From NCBI RefSeq assembly GCF_017591425.1, contig NW_024466607.1:17554501-17618500 (forward strand): a DNA stretch of 64,000 bases, in the 5' to 3' direction. Position 1 is the stretch's first letter; every line of letters begins with the position of its first letter. Below, piece by piece: positions 47,701-59,900 of this stretch. The DNA is from Ochotona curzoniae. Taxonomy: Eukaryota; Chordata; Mammalia; Lagomorpha; Ochotonidae. A model generated the notes under the pieces. That model was not told where the DNA came from, did no database searches, and worked only from the letters and a program-made list of their open reading frames with translations. A program made the translations under genes and the position numbers.

Positions 47701-48785
47701 ACAAATCAGGAAATGAAGGAAAATATCTCAACATAAGAAAAAATAGATATATAAATGATATAGATACCATAGTGAACATACTATTTTCAAAAAGTGAAAC
47801 ATAGAAAGCTTTCTCCCAAGGTCAGGAAGAAGGCAAAGATATCCATTCTCACCCATTTTATTCACTATGTTGTTAGGAGTTCAAGCCAAAGTAATTAAGC
47901 CAGAAAAAGAAATTGAAGGGATCAAAATCCACTAATAGACAATGCCAACTTGTGTGTATGAAATCCTAAAGATACCACAAAAGGATTAGGGAGCACACTG
48001 GTTTATGTGAAGCCAAAGTGTGTGCTGGGCAGAATCAGGCTGGACTGCAACACCCATTGGTTCCAGTGGAAGTCGGGGCTGGAAACAGAACAGACCCAGC
48101 AATTTCAACCACCAGCTGATTGGGGCGATGGACTGTACCGGTTCCCGTACTTGCAAGTACACACAAGAATCTGGTCTGTCCTTGCCTTGAATCCAGCAGG
48201 ATCCCGTATGACCGCCGGTTCTAATCCTGGCAGCCCTGCTTCCCACCCAGCTCCCTGCTGTGGCCTGGGAAAGCAGTCAAGGACAGCCCAAAGCCTTGGA
48301 ACCCTGCACTTGCATGGGGGACCCGGAAGAGCTCCTGGCTCCTGGGTTCGGATCAGTGCAACACTGGCCATTGTGGTCACTTGGGAAGTGAATCATTGTA
48401 CAGAAGATATTTCTATCTCTCCTCCTCTCTATATTTTATATATTTTTTACAATAAAAATAAATTTTTTAAAAACTACATAAATAAATAGAAATGCACCCC
48501 ATTATCCTGCATTGGCAGACTTAACACTGTGATGCCCAGATCCATTTTCAGATTCAGTGTATTCAAAATGTTTCTGATGAAACAGAAAATTCATCCTAGA
48601 ATTCATATGAAATCTCAGTGGACCCCCTAATAATCAAAACAATCTTGAGAAGGAAAAATAAAGCTACAGGACTCACTTTCAAGCTTTACAAAAATTATTT
48701 TTTAAACAAAAGGGAGTAACTGTTCCACCTATGCTCCCCATACTATTTGGAGATCCACACAGATGTGTATTCTTGGCTCTCTCTC

Positions 48786-48827
<42 letters not shown>

Positions 48828-50927
48828 TACACACACACACATACATATTTAGTATGTATGTATATATACATATTCAAAATTATTTTAAGGGTATTTAACT
48901 ATCTTAAAAAAAAAAAATAAAGACCAGGACCCGGCGTGGTGACGCAGTGGTTAAGGTCCTCGCCTTGCACGCCCGGGATCCCATATGGGTGCCAGTTCTA
49001 GTCCCGGCAGCTCCACTTCCCATCCAGCTCCCCTGCCTGTGGCCCGGGAAAGCAGTCGAGGACGGCCCAAAGCCTTGGGACCCTGGACCCGCGTGGGAGA
49101 CCTGGAAGAGGCTCCTGGCTTCTGACTGGCATAGTATCGGCCGCTGGGCTCACTTGGGGAGTGAATCATTGGACGGAAGATCTTCCTCTCTGTCTCTCCT
49201 CTCTGTATATCCGCCTTTCCAATAAAAATAAAATAAATCTTTAAAAAAAAATAAAGACTTATTCTTACTTGAAAGGCAAAGTTATAGAGGGAAGAGACAG
49301 AGAAAGAGATTCCATCCACTGGTTTACTTCTCCAATGGTCTCAACAGCCAAATCTGGGACAGGGTGAAGCCACGAGCCAGGAACTCTATCCTCATCTCCC
49401 ATATGATATGGAAGGCAAGGACCCAAGTTCTTGGACCATCTTCTGCTGCTCTACAAAGCACATTAGCAGGAAGCTGGATCACAAGAATATACGGGACTTG
49501 AGCCAGCCCTCTGATATGGGATAGTGATGCTACCAGTGGTAGTTTAACCCACAGTGTCACAATACCAGCCCTCAAGTGATTTTTGACAAAGATGCCAAAA
49601 AACATTTATGTTTAATTCATTTTCTCTAGCTACTGAGTGCCACAAACTGGGTCATTTTTGTTGTTGTTGTTATTTTTTATTTGTTTGTGTTTTTCTTTTT
49701 TATTTTATTTTAAAAATTTTTCTGTAGGTCATTTATAAATTAAGGTGTATTCAGCTGGGAGGTCCCAGACCTAGGGGCTGCAGCTAATGAGGGAACTCTG
49801 CAGAGCCCCTATGTGGCGTCAGGTAACACATGGCCAAGTGGACACCTCCAGGAGACAGCTAAACTGGCTCTGATGACAGAACTGCCCTTGATAAGCTCCT
49901 GGAGCATTAGTCACCTCTTCAAGTTCTCATCTCTCACTGCCTCAGGATGAACAGGGCTTTTGGTGAGGACACTCAAATCACAACCCTGTTTATTGAGGAA
50001 AGGACAGTCTTTTCAACAAACTATGCTGAGAAAACTGGATATCCAGGGAAAGAAGGAAGTCAGATCCTTACCAACGAAGTACACAAGCATGAACTCAAAG
50101 TGGATCAAAGACCTCAATGTAAGATAAAACGATGAAGTCTTACAAGAAGATATAGGGAGGGCAAAAGCTCCACCACACTGCACTTACCAGGGATTTCTTG
50201 CCTATAATATCAAAGGCACAGAGCAATAAAAGCAAAAAAGACAAGTCAGACTTCACGACAACCTTAAATTTTACGTATAGGGGTAGCTGCAGTGACCCAG
50301 GAGGTTAAGCCAGCACTTGGGATGCTTACATCCTATTTCAGAGACACGTTCAAGTTCAGATATCTGGTTTCTTATCTGGTTCCCTTGGAGGCAATAGATG
50401 ATGGCCCAAATACTTGGGCCCCTGACACCCATTCAGGACACCCAAATGGAGTTCTGGGCTTCTGGCTTCCACCTGGTCTTGTCCAGGCCACCACAGACAT
50501 TTCGGAAATAAACCCACAGACAGGGGCCCTGCACAACGGCCTAGTGGCTAAATCCTTGCCTTGCATGCGCCAGGATCCCATATAGGTAGGGGTTCGTGTC
50601 CTGGTTGCTCCACTTCCATCCAGCTCCCTGCTTGTGGCCTGGGAAAGCAGTTGAGAATGGCTCAAAGACCTAAGACCCTGCACCCATGTGGCAGACCTGG
50701 AGGAAGCTCTTGGCTCCTGGCTTTGGATCAGCTCAGCTTTGGCTGTTGTGGCCACTTGGGGAATAAATCAGAGGATGGAAAATCTTTTTGTCTCTCTTCT
50801 CTGTAAATCTACCTTTCCAAAAAAAAAGATAGCAAACAATCTCTTCCCTTTTCTTCTCTTCTCTTTCTCTCTGTGTATATACATTATATAATACATAAGA
50901 TGTATATATACGTGTTATATATATAAC

Positions 50928-50959
<32 letters not shown>

Positions 50960-53900
50960 TTGGAATTATATGGAATATATATATATATGGAAAAAAACAA
51001 AACAAACAAGAGGCTGTTTGGGATGTCCCATTTCAGAGTCCCTGGTCAGAGTCACAGCTGCTCTGCTTCCAATCAAACTTCCTGCTAAAGCACTCTCTGT
51101 GGGTTGAGTAGACATGATGGCTCAGTGCTTGGGTCCTTATCCACTCATGTTAGAGACTTAGACTGCATTCCAGGATCCTGGCTTCAGCCGGGCCAGCCTT
51201 GGCTGTGGCAAGTATTTTGGAAATAAAACAGTAGATAGATTTGCCTCTCCATCTTTCAAATAAAAATGAATGCATTTTAAACATTTTGCCAGGCAGAGAT
51301 ACAGAGCTTGCGTGGGATAGGGGAGCCATGGCACAGACAGCAGACAGAGAGGTCTTCTACCTACTGGTTCACTTCCCAAATAGCCACAGTAGCCAGGCTG
51401 GGTCAGGCCTAAGCTAGAAGCCAGAAGCCATGGGCTTCTTCCGGTTTCCCACGTGGACACAGGGGCCCACGCACTTGGGTCATCCTCTGCTGCTGTCCCA
51501 GACCCATGATCAAGCAGCTGCAGCACCCATACAGGATGCCAGTGTTGCAAACAGCAATTTCATGCATATACATATATGTAACTTTTTTTTTAAAATAAAG
51601 AGTGCTTAATGGTTCAAGGACTTCCTGTCTATGTTCTAATGTATATAAACGTTCAATTTAAAACAGTTAATTTTGTGTTGGACCAATTTCGCCTAAAAAA
51701 TCCTAAAAAGTTATTACAGCTCTGTGTTCATGAATAGTTTGACACTGGGGTTAAAGTGAACTCAATGAATCTCTTCACTACTACTCTTTCTTTATAACAG
51801 AATTAATCACACGACAGAATCCCTTACAACTGGAAAATCATTTCACACACGATGACTTGCTGAGGTAACAAAGAAGCCTACCATTGCGCCCGTCCTCGAG
51901 TCCTTAGGAGAGGGGGCCTGGAGGTGGGGCACTTCGTGGTCGGCCTCTGAGCTTCTCAACTCCATTGCAGCAACAGGCTTGGATTTACAGTCACTGTTCC
52001 TAATGTTATTCTTGCAGGTTTTTCTTAATGAAGAAAAAAGAAGTCAGCATCAACACAGTGAACATTAAAGGATTCCGTGTACATGTGGAAAACGGGCAGG
52101 TACACCTCCTTACTCAAGTGTGATGGGCAAGGCACTCAGGGTGGGTGTGCACAGGAGTAAGTTCTCCCAATGTTTCACATCACTGTTTCCAAACTAGATT
52201 CACCGGCAGGGAACTCAGGAGAGGAGGGATCGATGCAGCACAAGGATAAGCATCTGTTGGTGGGAAACAGCCAGCCTGACCAAAAGGTGGCCTCCTGCTC
52301 CTGTGCCCTCTCTACATAGTCTCCTTTCCTTGCAGAGGTGACAGGCTGCAGACCAGGAGGAGAGGGCAATTCTGGGTCCTAGGTCCGGAATACCCGTCTG
52401 GTATAAGGAGGACATGTGAGTCATAAAAAGAAATTTCCCATTAAGAAGTTATAGAATGGGCCCAGCACAACAGACTAATCCTCTCACAGCAGTGCTGGCA
52501 TCCCATTTGGGCAGCAGTTCGAGTTCCAGCTACTCCGCTTTCAAATCCAGCTCCCTGCCCTTGGCCCGGGAAAGCAGCAGAGGGCGGCTCAAGTTCTTGG
52601 CCTCTCTACCCACGTGAGAGAGTTGAAAGAAGTTCCTGCTTCTCCACTCCTGGCTTTGGATCAGCTCAGCTCTGGCCATTGCTGTCATATGCGGAATGAA
52701 CTCCCGAAAGAAAGATCTCTCTCCCTCAATAGCTCCTTATGTCTCTCTGTAAATCTGTCTAATAAAAATTTTAAAATATATATATATTTAAAGTTGTGGA
52801 ATGAAGAGGGAACTTCATGAATTCTCTCTGAAACTTGAGCAATACATAATGCAGTAGTGGTTTTCTAAATGGTTCTCTAGATTCTTCATTTCAGCAACGA
52901 AGCAAAGTCCAACCAGCATATTCTGGTGTCTGAAAAGGACCAACATATGCTGCCTTGGCATAAGGGTTATTTTGAGCTAAAGTCACTTTTATAGAAAGCA
53001 GGCACAAAAAGGGCTCTGACTCTGTCTTCCTGGGAGCAGAAGACAAAACCCCAAAGTAGAAGCCTGCACCCTAAACCAGAAGGAAAGCCACATTCTTGTC
53101 AAAAACAGAAAGAGGAGACTGAGGAAATACTAAGTAACTTTTTAGAACTCTGCACTCACCCGCCCTGTGAGAATTCTTACTTTTCCTTCGCCTCTCTGCA
53201 TGTTGGGCGGTGTTGTCACACTTGGGGTTAGGCTGTCCCCTGGGAAACCTGCAGTCCACATCAGAGCACGGTCTGAGTCCCAGCTCCCCTACTTCTGCTC
53301 TGCCTCCAGTTAAAGTACCCGGGAAGCAAAGGAGGACGGCCCAAGTCCTTGGGTCCTGGACACTCACATGGAAAATCCAGGCGAATGTCCTGGCCGCTGA
53401 CACCTGGCTTCTGTCCAGCCTAGCCTAGGCTGCTGCAGGAATTCAGGGAGTGAACCTAGGTTTGGAAGGAGGATCTATCTATGTCATTCAATGATGCTAA
53501 AACAACTGTGTGGGGTTTTTTTTTTAAGATTTATTTATTTTTATTGGAAATTCATATTTTTAGAGAAGAGGAGACAGAAGAAAAGTTCTTTCATCCACTG
53601 GTTTACTCCCCAAGTCGCTACAACAGCCAAAGCTGAGCTGATTCGAAATCTGGAGCCAGGAGCTTCCTCTGGTCCCCCACATGGGTGCAAGGTCCCAAGG
53701 CTGCCCTCACTGGCCAAAGCAGGGAGCTGGATGGAAGTGGAACAGCTAGGACATGAGCCAGTGCCTGTATGGGATCCTGGAGCATGCAAAGAGAGGATTT
53801 AGCCACTAGGCTGCAACACCAGGTCCCAAAACAACTTTTTAAAGGCACTTTCATTTTGTTATGTTTTGGGTCTTCATTTCCTTATGAGGTCTCCTGTGTC

Positions 53901-56900
53901 ACTTAAAACTCACATTAAATAAAGACATTTTTTCTAGTTAATTTGTCTTACGTTAGCTCCTTAGTACCAGTCAAAAAACCCTAAAAGTGTAGAATTTTTG
54001 ATCTCTATGTTCTCTAATCACACAATTTTATCATAATTCGTGAATATGAAAATGGTAGAGGCTTTCCCCTTCTACCTTATCCAGTTAGCAGAGTTATTTG
54101 TAAGAAAAAAGTCTTACGCCTTTGTGGCCTCCAAAAACAAGGCGATTTGGCGCTTTATGTACGGCTGCCTCAGGATGCTCCTCACGGAGGGTCTCTCCTC
54201 AGGCCTCTTGCTCAACATTGTTCTGATCAGTTCTGCCAGCTCTGGGCTATAGTCTTTTGGCATTGGTGGTAGCTAAAAAGAAAATCAATATTGCAATTAT
54301 GACTAATGATCTTACAAAACAAAGTAAAAGATGATAATCAGATGTCCATATAACCAGAAATTAACCAGCATGTTAGTCTACAGGAAGTATACTTATGTAC
54401 TGATGGTCAAAAGAAAAAGCTGGAGCCCGGCGTGGTACCCTAGTGGTTAAGTCCTTGCCTTGCTTGTGCCTGGGATCCTATATGGGCACCGGTTCACATC
54501 CTGGCTGCTTAACTTCCCATCCAGTTTCCCACCTGTGGCCTGGGAAAGCAGCTGACCCTGCACCCACTTGGGAGACCTGATAGAAGCTTCTGGCTCCTGG
54601 CTTCAGATCGGCTCAGCTTCGGCCATTGTGGCCACTTGGGGAGTGAACCAGTAGTTGGAAGATCTTTCTTCCTGACTCTCCTTCTCTCTGTAAATCTGAC
54701 TTTCAAAAAAAAAACAAACAAAAATTTTTAAAAAAAATAATAAAAAGAAGAAAAAGAATAAGATGGGGAAATTATAAAAACCTTTTATTTATTTGAGTTA
54801 CAGACAGAAAGCAAGATAGATGACCATAATGGCCAGGGCTGGGCAGGACTAAAACCAGAAGTCTCATCTGGGTCGCCCATGTGGGTGCCAGAGCCCTTGG
54901 GTCATCCTCTGCTGCCTTCCCAGGTGTACTAGCACAGAGCAGGGGCAGAAGTGAAACAACCAGGACACGAACTTGGTATCCAACAGGATTGTCAGCATCG
55001 CAGGCAACAGGCTCTGCTCCCGAAGTATTTTCTTTTCTTTTTTTTTTTTTCTGTTTGTTTATTACTGGAAAGGCAGATTGACAGAGAGAACAAGAGACAG
55101 AGAGAAAGATTTTCCATCCACAAGTTCATTCCCAAAGTAGCTGCAAAAGTCAAGCTGAGCTAATCTGAAGCCAGGAGCCAGGAGCTTCCTCTGGGTCTTC
55201 CACGTGGGTTCAGGGTCCTGAGGCTTTGGGCCATCACCACTGCTTTCCCAGGCCACAGGTGGGAAACTGGATGGGAAGTGGAGCAGCCAGGACTCGAACT
55301 GGTGCCCATATGGGATCTGGTGCTGCCAGGTAAGGACTTAGCCACTGAACCATCACACCAGGTCCCAAAGTATTTATTTTTAGATTTATTTATTTATTTA
55401 TCTATTTTAAATCTACTTATTTTCTTTGGAAAGTCAGATATATATAGAGGAGGAAAGACAAAGAGGAAGATTTTCCATCCGCTGATTCACTCCCCAAATG
55501 GTCGCAACTGCCAGAACTGTGCCAATCTGAAGCCAGGAGCCAAGAGCCTCCTCCAGGTCTCCCACATAGGTGTAGGGTCCCAAGGCTTTGGGCTGTCCTC
55601 AACTGCTTTCCCAGGTCACAGGCAGGAAGCTGGATGGGAAACAGGGCTGCCAGGATTAGCACCCATATGGGATCCCAGCATATGTGAGGAATTTAGCCTC
55701 TAGATTACCGCACTGGAACCCCCAAAGTATTTTAACTCACCATTTTTGAGGACTCTCCTTCAGAATTAAATCATCGGAGTGAGCATTTGGCACAGCAATT
55801 AAGACACTACTTGGGATGCCCATATCCTATACTAATGTACTTAGGTTCAATTTGCAGCTCAATTTCTGATTCTTGCTTCCTGCTAATACACCGTGGGTGA
55901 TGGGGAGCAATAGCTCAAGCAGATGCTTCTGACACCCACCTGGGAAGCCTGCATTGAGTTCTGGGCCCTTGTTTTTGGCCTGGCCCAGCCATGGCTATTA
56001 CAGGCATTTGGGGAACAAACCAATGGTTGGAAATTCTCTCTCTCTCTGCATTGCAAATAAAATGAACAAAATTTTTTTTTAAAAAAATCTATGTACCAGG
56101 ATATCCAACATAGTATTGTTTTTACAGTAATAAAGAGCTGGAAATAATATAAATATAAATGTCCACAGGAGGATTGTGGAATAAATTATGGTACATTGTT
56201 CTTATAGAATACTAGGCAGCTACTTACAAAATAAAAGACTCATAAACCAGGAGAGTTGGTCCTCAGACATTAAGTTGCAAAGGTAAGCAGTGACCCAATG
56301 GGTACAGTTATAATAATAATTCCAGTTCAGTGTCTTTCTAAAGGTACCTGAATCTATGCATACACATGTACACCCACGGGTCTAACCGCATAAGGCACAT
56401 GCGTCTGCATGCACATCACACACCCAGGGTTACATCTAAAGACAAGAAAGGCAAAAAGGCAACATATCAAAGTGCCAGCAATGGTTATCTCCAGGGGACG
56501 AAAACGCCACAAAGCAGAATTTCACTACCTTCTTGTCTGACTCTTTAAGCTATAAAATTATAGGCAGATTTTTCTTGTTTGCACTTATTAAATATTTCTG
56601 CAAACAATAAAATGGGAAACCTAGCCTCATGACAAAGCAAATTAAGCTTCCACCTGCAACAATGGCAACCCATATGGGCACTGGTTCGAGTCCAGTCTGC
56701 TCTACTTCCAACCCAATTCCCTGCTAGTGGCCTGGGAAAGCAGCAGCAGATGGCCCAAGTGCTTGGTCCCCTCTCACCCACACGGGAGACCCGGAAGAAG
56801 CTCCTGGCTCCTGGATTCAGATTGGCTCAGCTCCAGCTATTCAGCCAATTGGGAAGCAAACCAGCAGATGAAAGATCTCTATTTCTCCTTTTCTCTGTAA

Positions 56901-59900
56901 AATAAAAAACAAATAACTCTTTAAAGCTGGTTCCCTTCCCAAATCCACGAAGGCCTGAGTTAGGCCAGTCCAGAGCCAGGAAGCCTTGAGTTGCATCTGA
57001 CTCTCCCAAATGGATGTGGGAGCCCAAGGACTTGGGTTCTACTCTACTGTTGTCCCCGGCATTGGCAGGAAGCTGAATCAGAAGTGGAGAAGCCAGGACC
57101 AGAACCAGTACCCATATGGGATGTGGCACTGTAGATACAGGATTAACTTGCTCTGGCAGCACCCCAGTAGGCAATTTAAATCCTTCAGACTGAACAGCGT
57201 GATGCCTTATGCTGCAAAGAACAATGCTCTTGGAGCTAACGTAAAGTTGGCCACTCTGGCATCCACTTCTTACACAATACTCCCTGTAGTCCTTCACTAG
57301 CTAGCAAACACTGTGATGTTTATCCAAGGAACAAGTTCAGAACAGACTCATCATCATCCCTGGGCTGCTCAGAAGAGACAACAGCCTCTGCCTGTCATGT
57401 GGCTCCACGCACAATCACCTTTACCTACGGTGAAGAAATGCTCAACCCCTTCTCTAGTTCCACATTCCTCACAACCCACCATTCTTATCTACTCACCTGG
57501 TAGTTACAGCTACCCAGGACTGCTTGACAACTAATCAGAATCAACACTGATTTGGCCACTAGCTATTCACAAAGCTGCACTGTGATCAGCACAAGACTAC
57601 ATCTTACCTTCCCTTCAATAATCCGATAAACTAAAGAATTCATGTCCCTCGCGTTGAAAGCATGCTTGAGAGTGGCCATCTCATAGACACAGCAGCCCAA
57701 CGCCCAAACATCAGACTGAAAAGAAAAGCAGAAGAGGACCAAGTAGCAGAACACCTTATTTAGGTTTTTTCCCTCTCATAAGACATTTTCCTCAAATAGA
57801 TTCAGACAATTCTGATATAATGATTGTAACAGCCTCTGAAATCGAGATGAACCAGTGTACAAAGCCCAATCCTACCTTGTAGTTGTACGGCTTGTTGGAA
57901 AACAGCTCGGGGCTCATGTAGTAGGGCGTGCCAATGAGGGTGCTTGCCATGTCACAGTGGTTCTCGAGCACGCGGGCGATGCCCAGGTCACCCACTTTGA
58001 TGATGTTTGTTCGGGTTAGGAAGACGTTCTGAGTTTTCAAATCTCGATGGAGTATGTGCTTCTCATGTAAATACTGAGCAGAAAAATAAACCTTCATCAC
58101 ACATAAATACAAGTTCAGGTTCTGCTCCCTGGGATTTCCTGGAAACCCCAGCTAATTGCTAAAGTACTTTGGTCTCTGCTACCTACATGAAGACCAGGGG
58201 CCTGTTCTAGGCTCCAGGCCCCAACCTGGCCCAACCCCAGCCATTGCACATAGTAGGGGATTAAAGCAGCAGATGGATGCTCTCTATCCTGTATATTCAA
58301 GTAGATTAAAAATTTTTAAACATGGGCCAAGTGTGATAGCCTAGTGGCTAAAGTCCTCGCCTTGCATGTGTCAGGATCCCATATGGGTGCCAGATTGTGT
58401 CCTGGATACCCCACTTCCCATCCAGCTCTCTGCTTGTGGCCTGGGAAAGCACTAGAAGATAGCCCAAAGCCTTGGGACCCTGTGCCTGTATGGGAAACCT
58501 GAAAGAAGCACCTGGCTCCTGGCTTTGGATCAGCGTAGCTCTGGCTGTTACGGCCACTTGGGGAGTGAACAAGTTGACGGCAGATCTTTCTCTCTGTCTC
58601 TTGTTCTCTCTGTAAATTTGCCTTCCCAATAAAAATAAACAAAATCTTAAAATATATATATATATACACGCACACATTTTGAAAGTGTGTGGCAAATTCC
58701 CACTAAAGAGAGGACCACTTACACATTCAGGTCACATCACAAAGGCCAGGGCTGGGGCCAAGCCCAAGCCAGGAATCAGGACCTCTCCCTGGGTCTCCTG
58801 TTTGGGTAGCAAGGGCCCAAGAACTAGAAGCATCTTCCAGAGCTTTCTCAGGCACATTAGCAGAGAAATGGATCTAAAATGGAGCAGCGGAACTCAAAGA
58901 GGCGTTCATATGGGCAGCTGGTATCACAGCAGGTTTGTCTGTGGTGTCAAAATGCTGGCTCCAACATTTTAAAAGATAAAAAGATCATTTTTACTTAGAG
59001 ACACTATCTTAAAATTTAAACAACAAGGTCAGGGCTGGTGTTATAACATACTGGGACTGGGCTCTGCCTGTGGTGTCGGCATCCTTTATAGGCACAGGTT
59101 CGAGTCCCAGCTGCCCCACTTTCAACCCAGTTCCCTGCTTATGGTCTGAAAAAGCTATGGAGAATCGTCCATGTTCTTGGGCTCCTGCACCCACGTGGGA
59201 GACTTCAAAAGAAGCTCCTGGCTCCTGGCTTTAGATTAGTTCAGCTCTGGCTATTGCAGCCATTTGAAGAATAAACCAGAAGATGGAAAATCTTTTCTGT
59301 TTCTCCTTCTATAACTCTGCCTCTCAAAGTAAAATTTTTTTAAAAAAAAATCAATAAATACCCACAGGATCAACTGACTGTGGAAGAGCCTTCCAGGTTT
59401 CAGAGCGGGATTTAATGAACCCTGTCGTTTTAGAGTGTGTGGATATTAAAACACAAGCCTATTCTACGGTTTCACCCCCTCTGCTCCAGCCAGGTCAAAG
59501 GCCAAATCCCTAGGAGCTCGGGCATCACCCCAGTCCTGCCACCTTTGAGTGTGACACAGCTGACTCGTTGATGACAACACAGCCACCCTTCACTCCTGGG
59601 CAATTCAATAAGCTCAACAACTGACTTTACTATAATAACAAAAGAAGAAATAAAGGGCTTCCTCTGCAATCCATATCTACTTCTTTTGGTTCGTTTATTA
59701 TTTGAAAGGCAGTTTTACAGGGAGAAAGAGTAACAGAGATCTTCCATCTGCTGGTTCATTCCCCAAATGGCCACAACAGCTCAAGCTGAGCCAGGAATCT
59801 CATCTGGGTTTCCCATGCGGGTGCCTCCTTCTTCTACTTTCTCAGGCCTCAAGCAGGGAGCTGGATGGCAACGTGGAGCAGCTGGGACTCAGAGCAGCAC

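Larger units (their letters stand above)
46575..50275 (+). mobile_element. LINE-1 ORF2 relic split by SINEs
   Basis: L1 ORF2-like blocks at about 46575-46643, 46981-47065, 47700-48000, 48480-48700 and 49960-50275 run in the same direction and are interrupted by C-SINEs (46644-46980, 47080-47385, 47391-47695, 48175-48475, 48925-49245, and reverse 49254-49575). Frames are broken throughout. Confidence 0.7.

Noticed and set aside
48793..48842. Short periodic repeats as a CRISPR-like array
   Set aside because: Plain CA dinucleotide microsatellite in a vertebrate intron.
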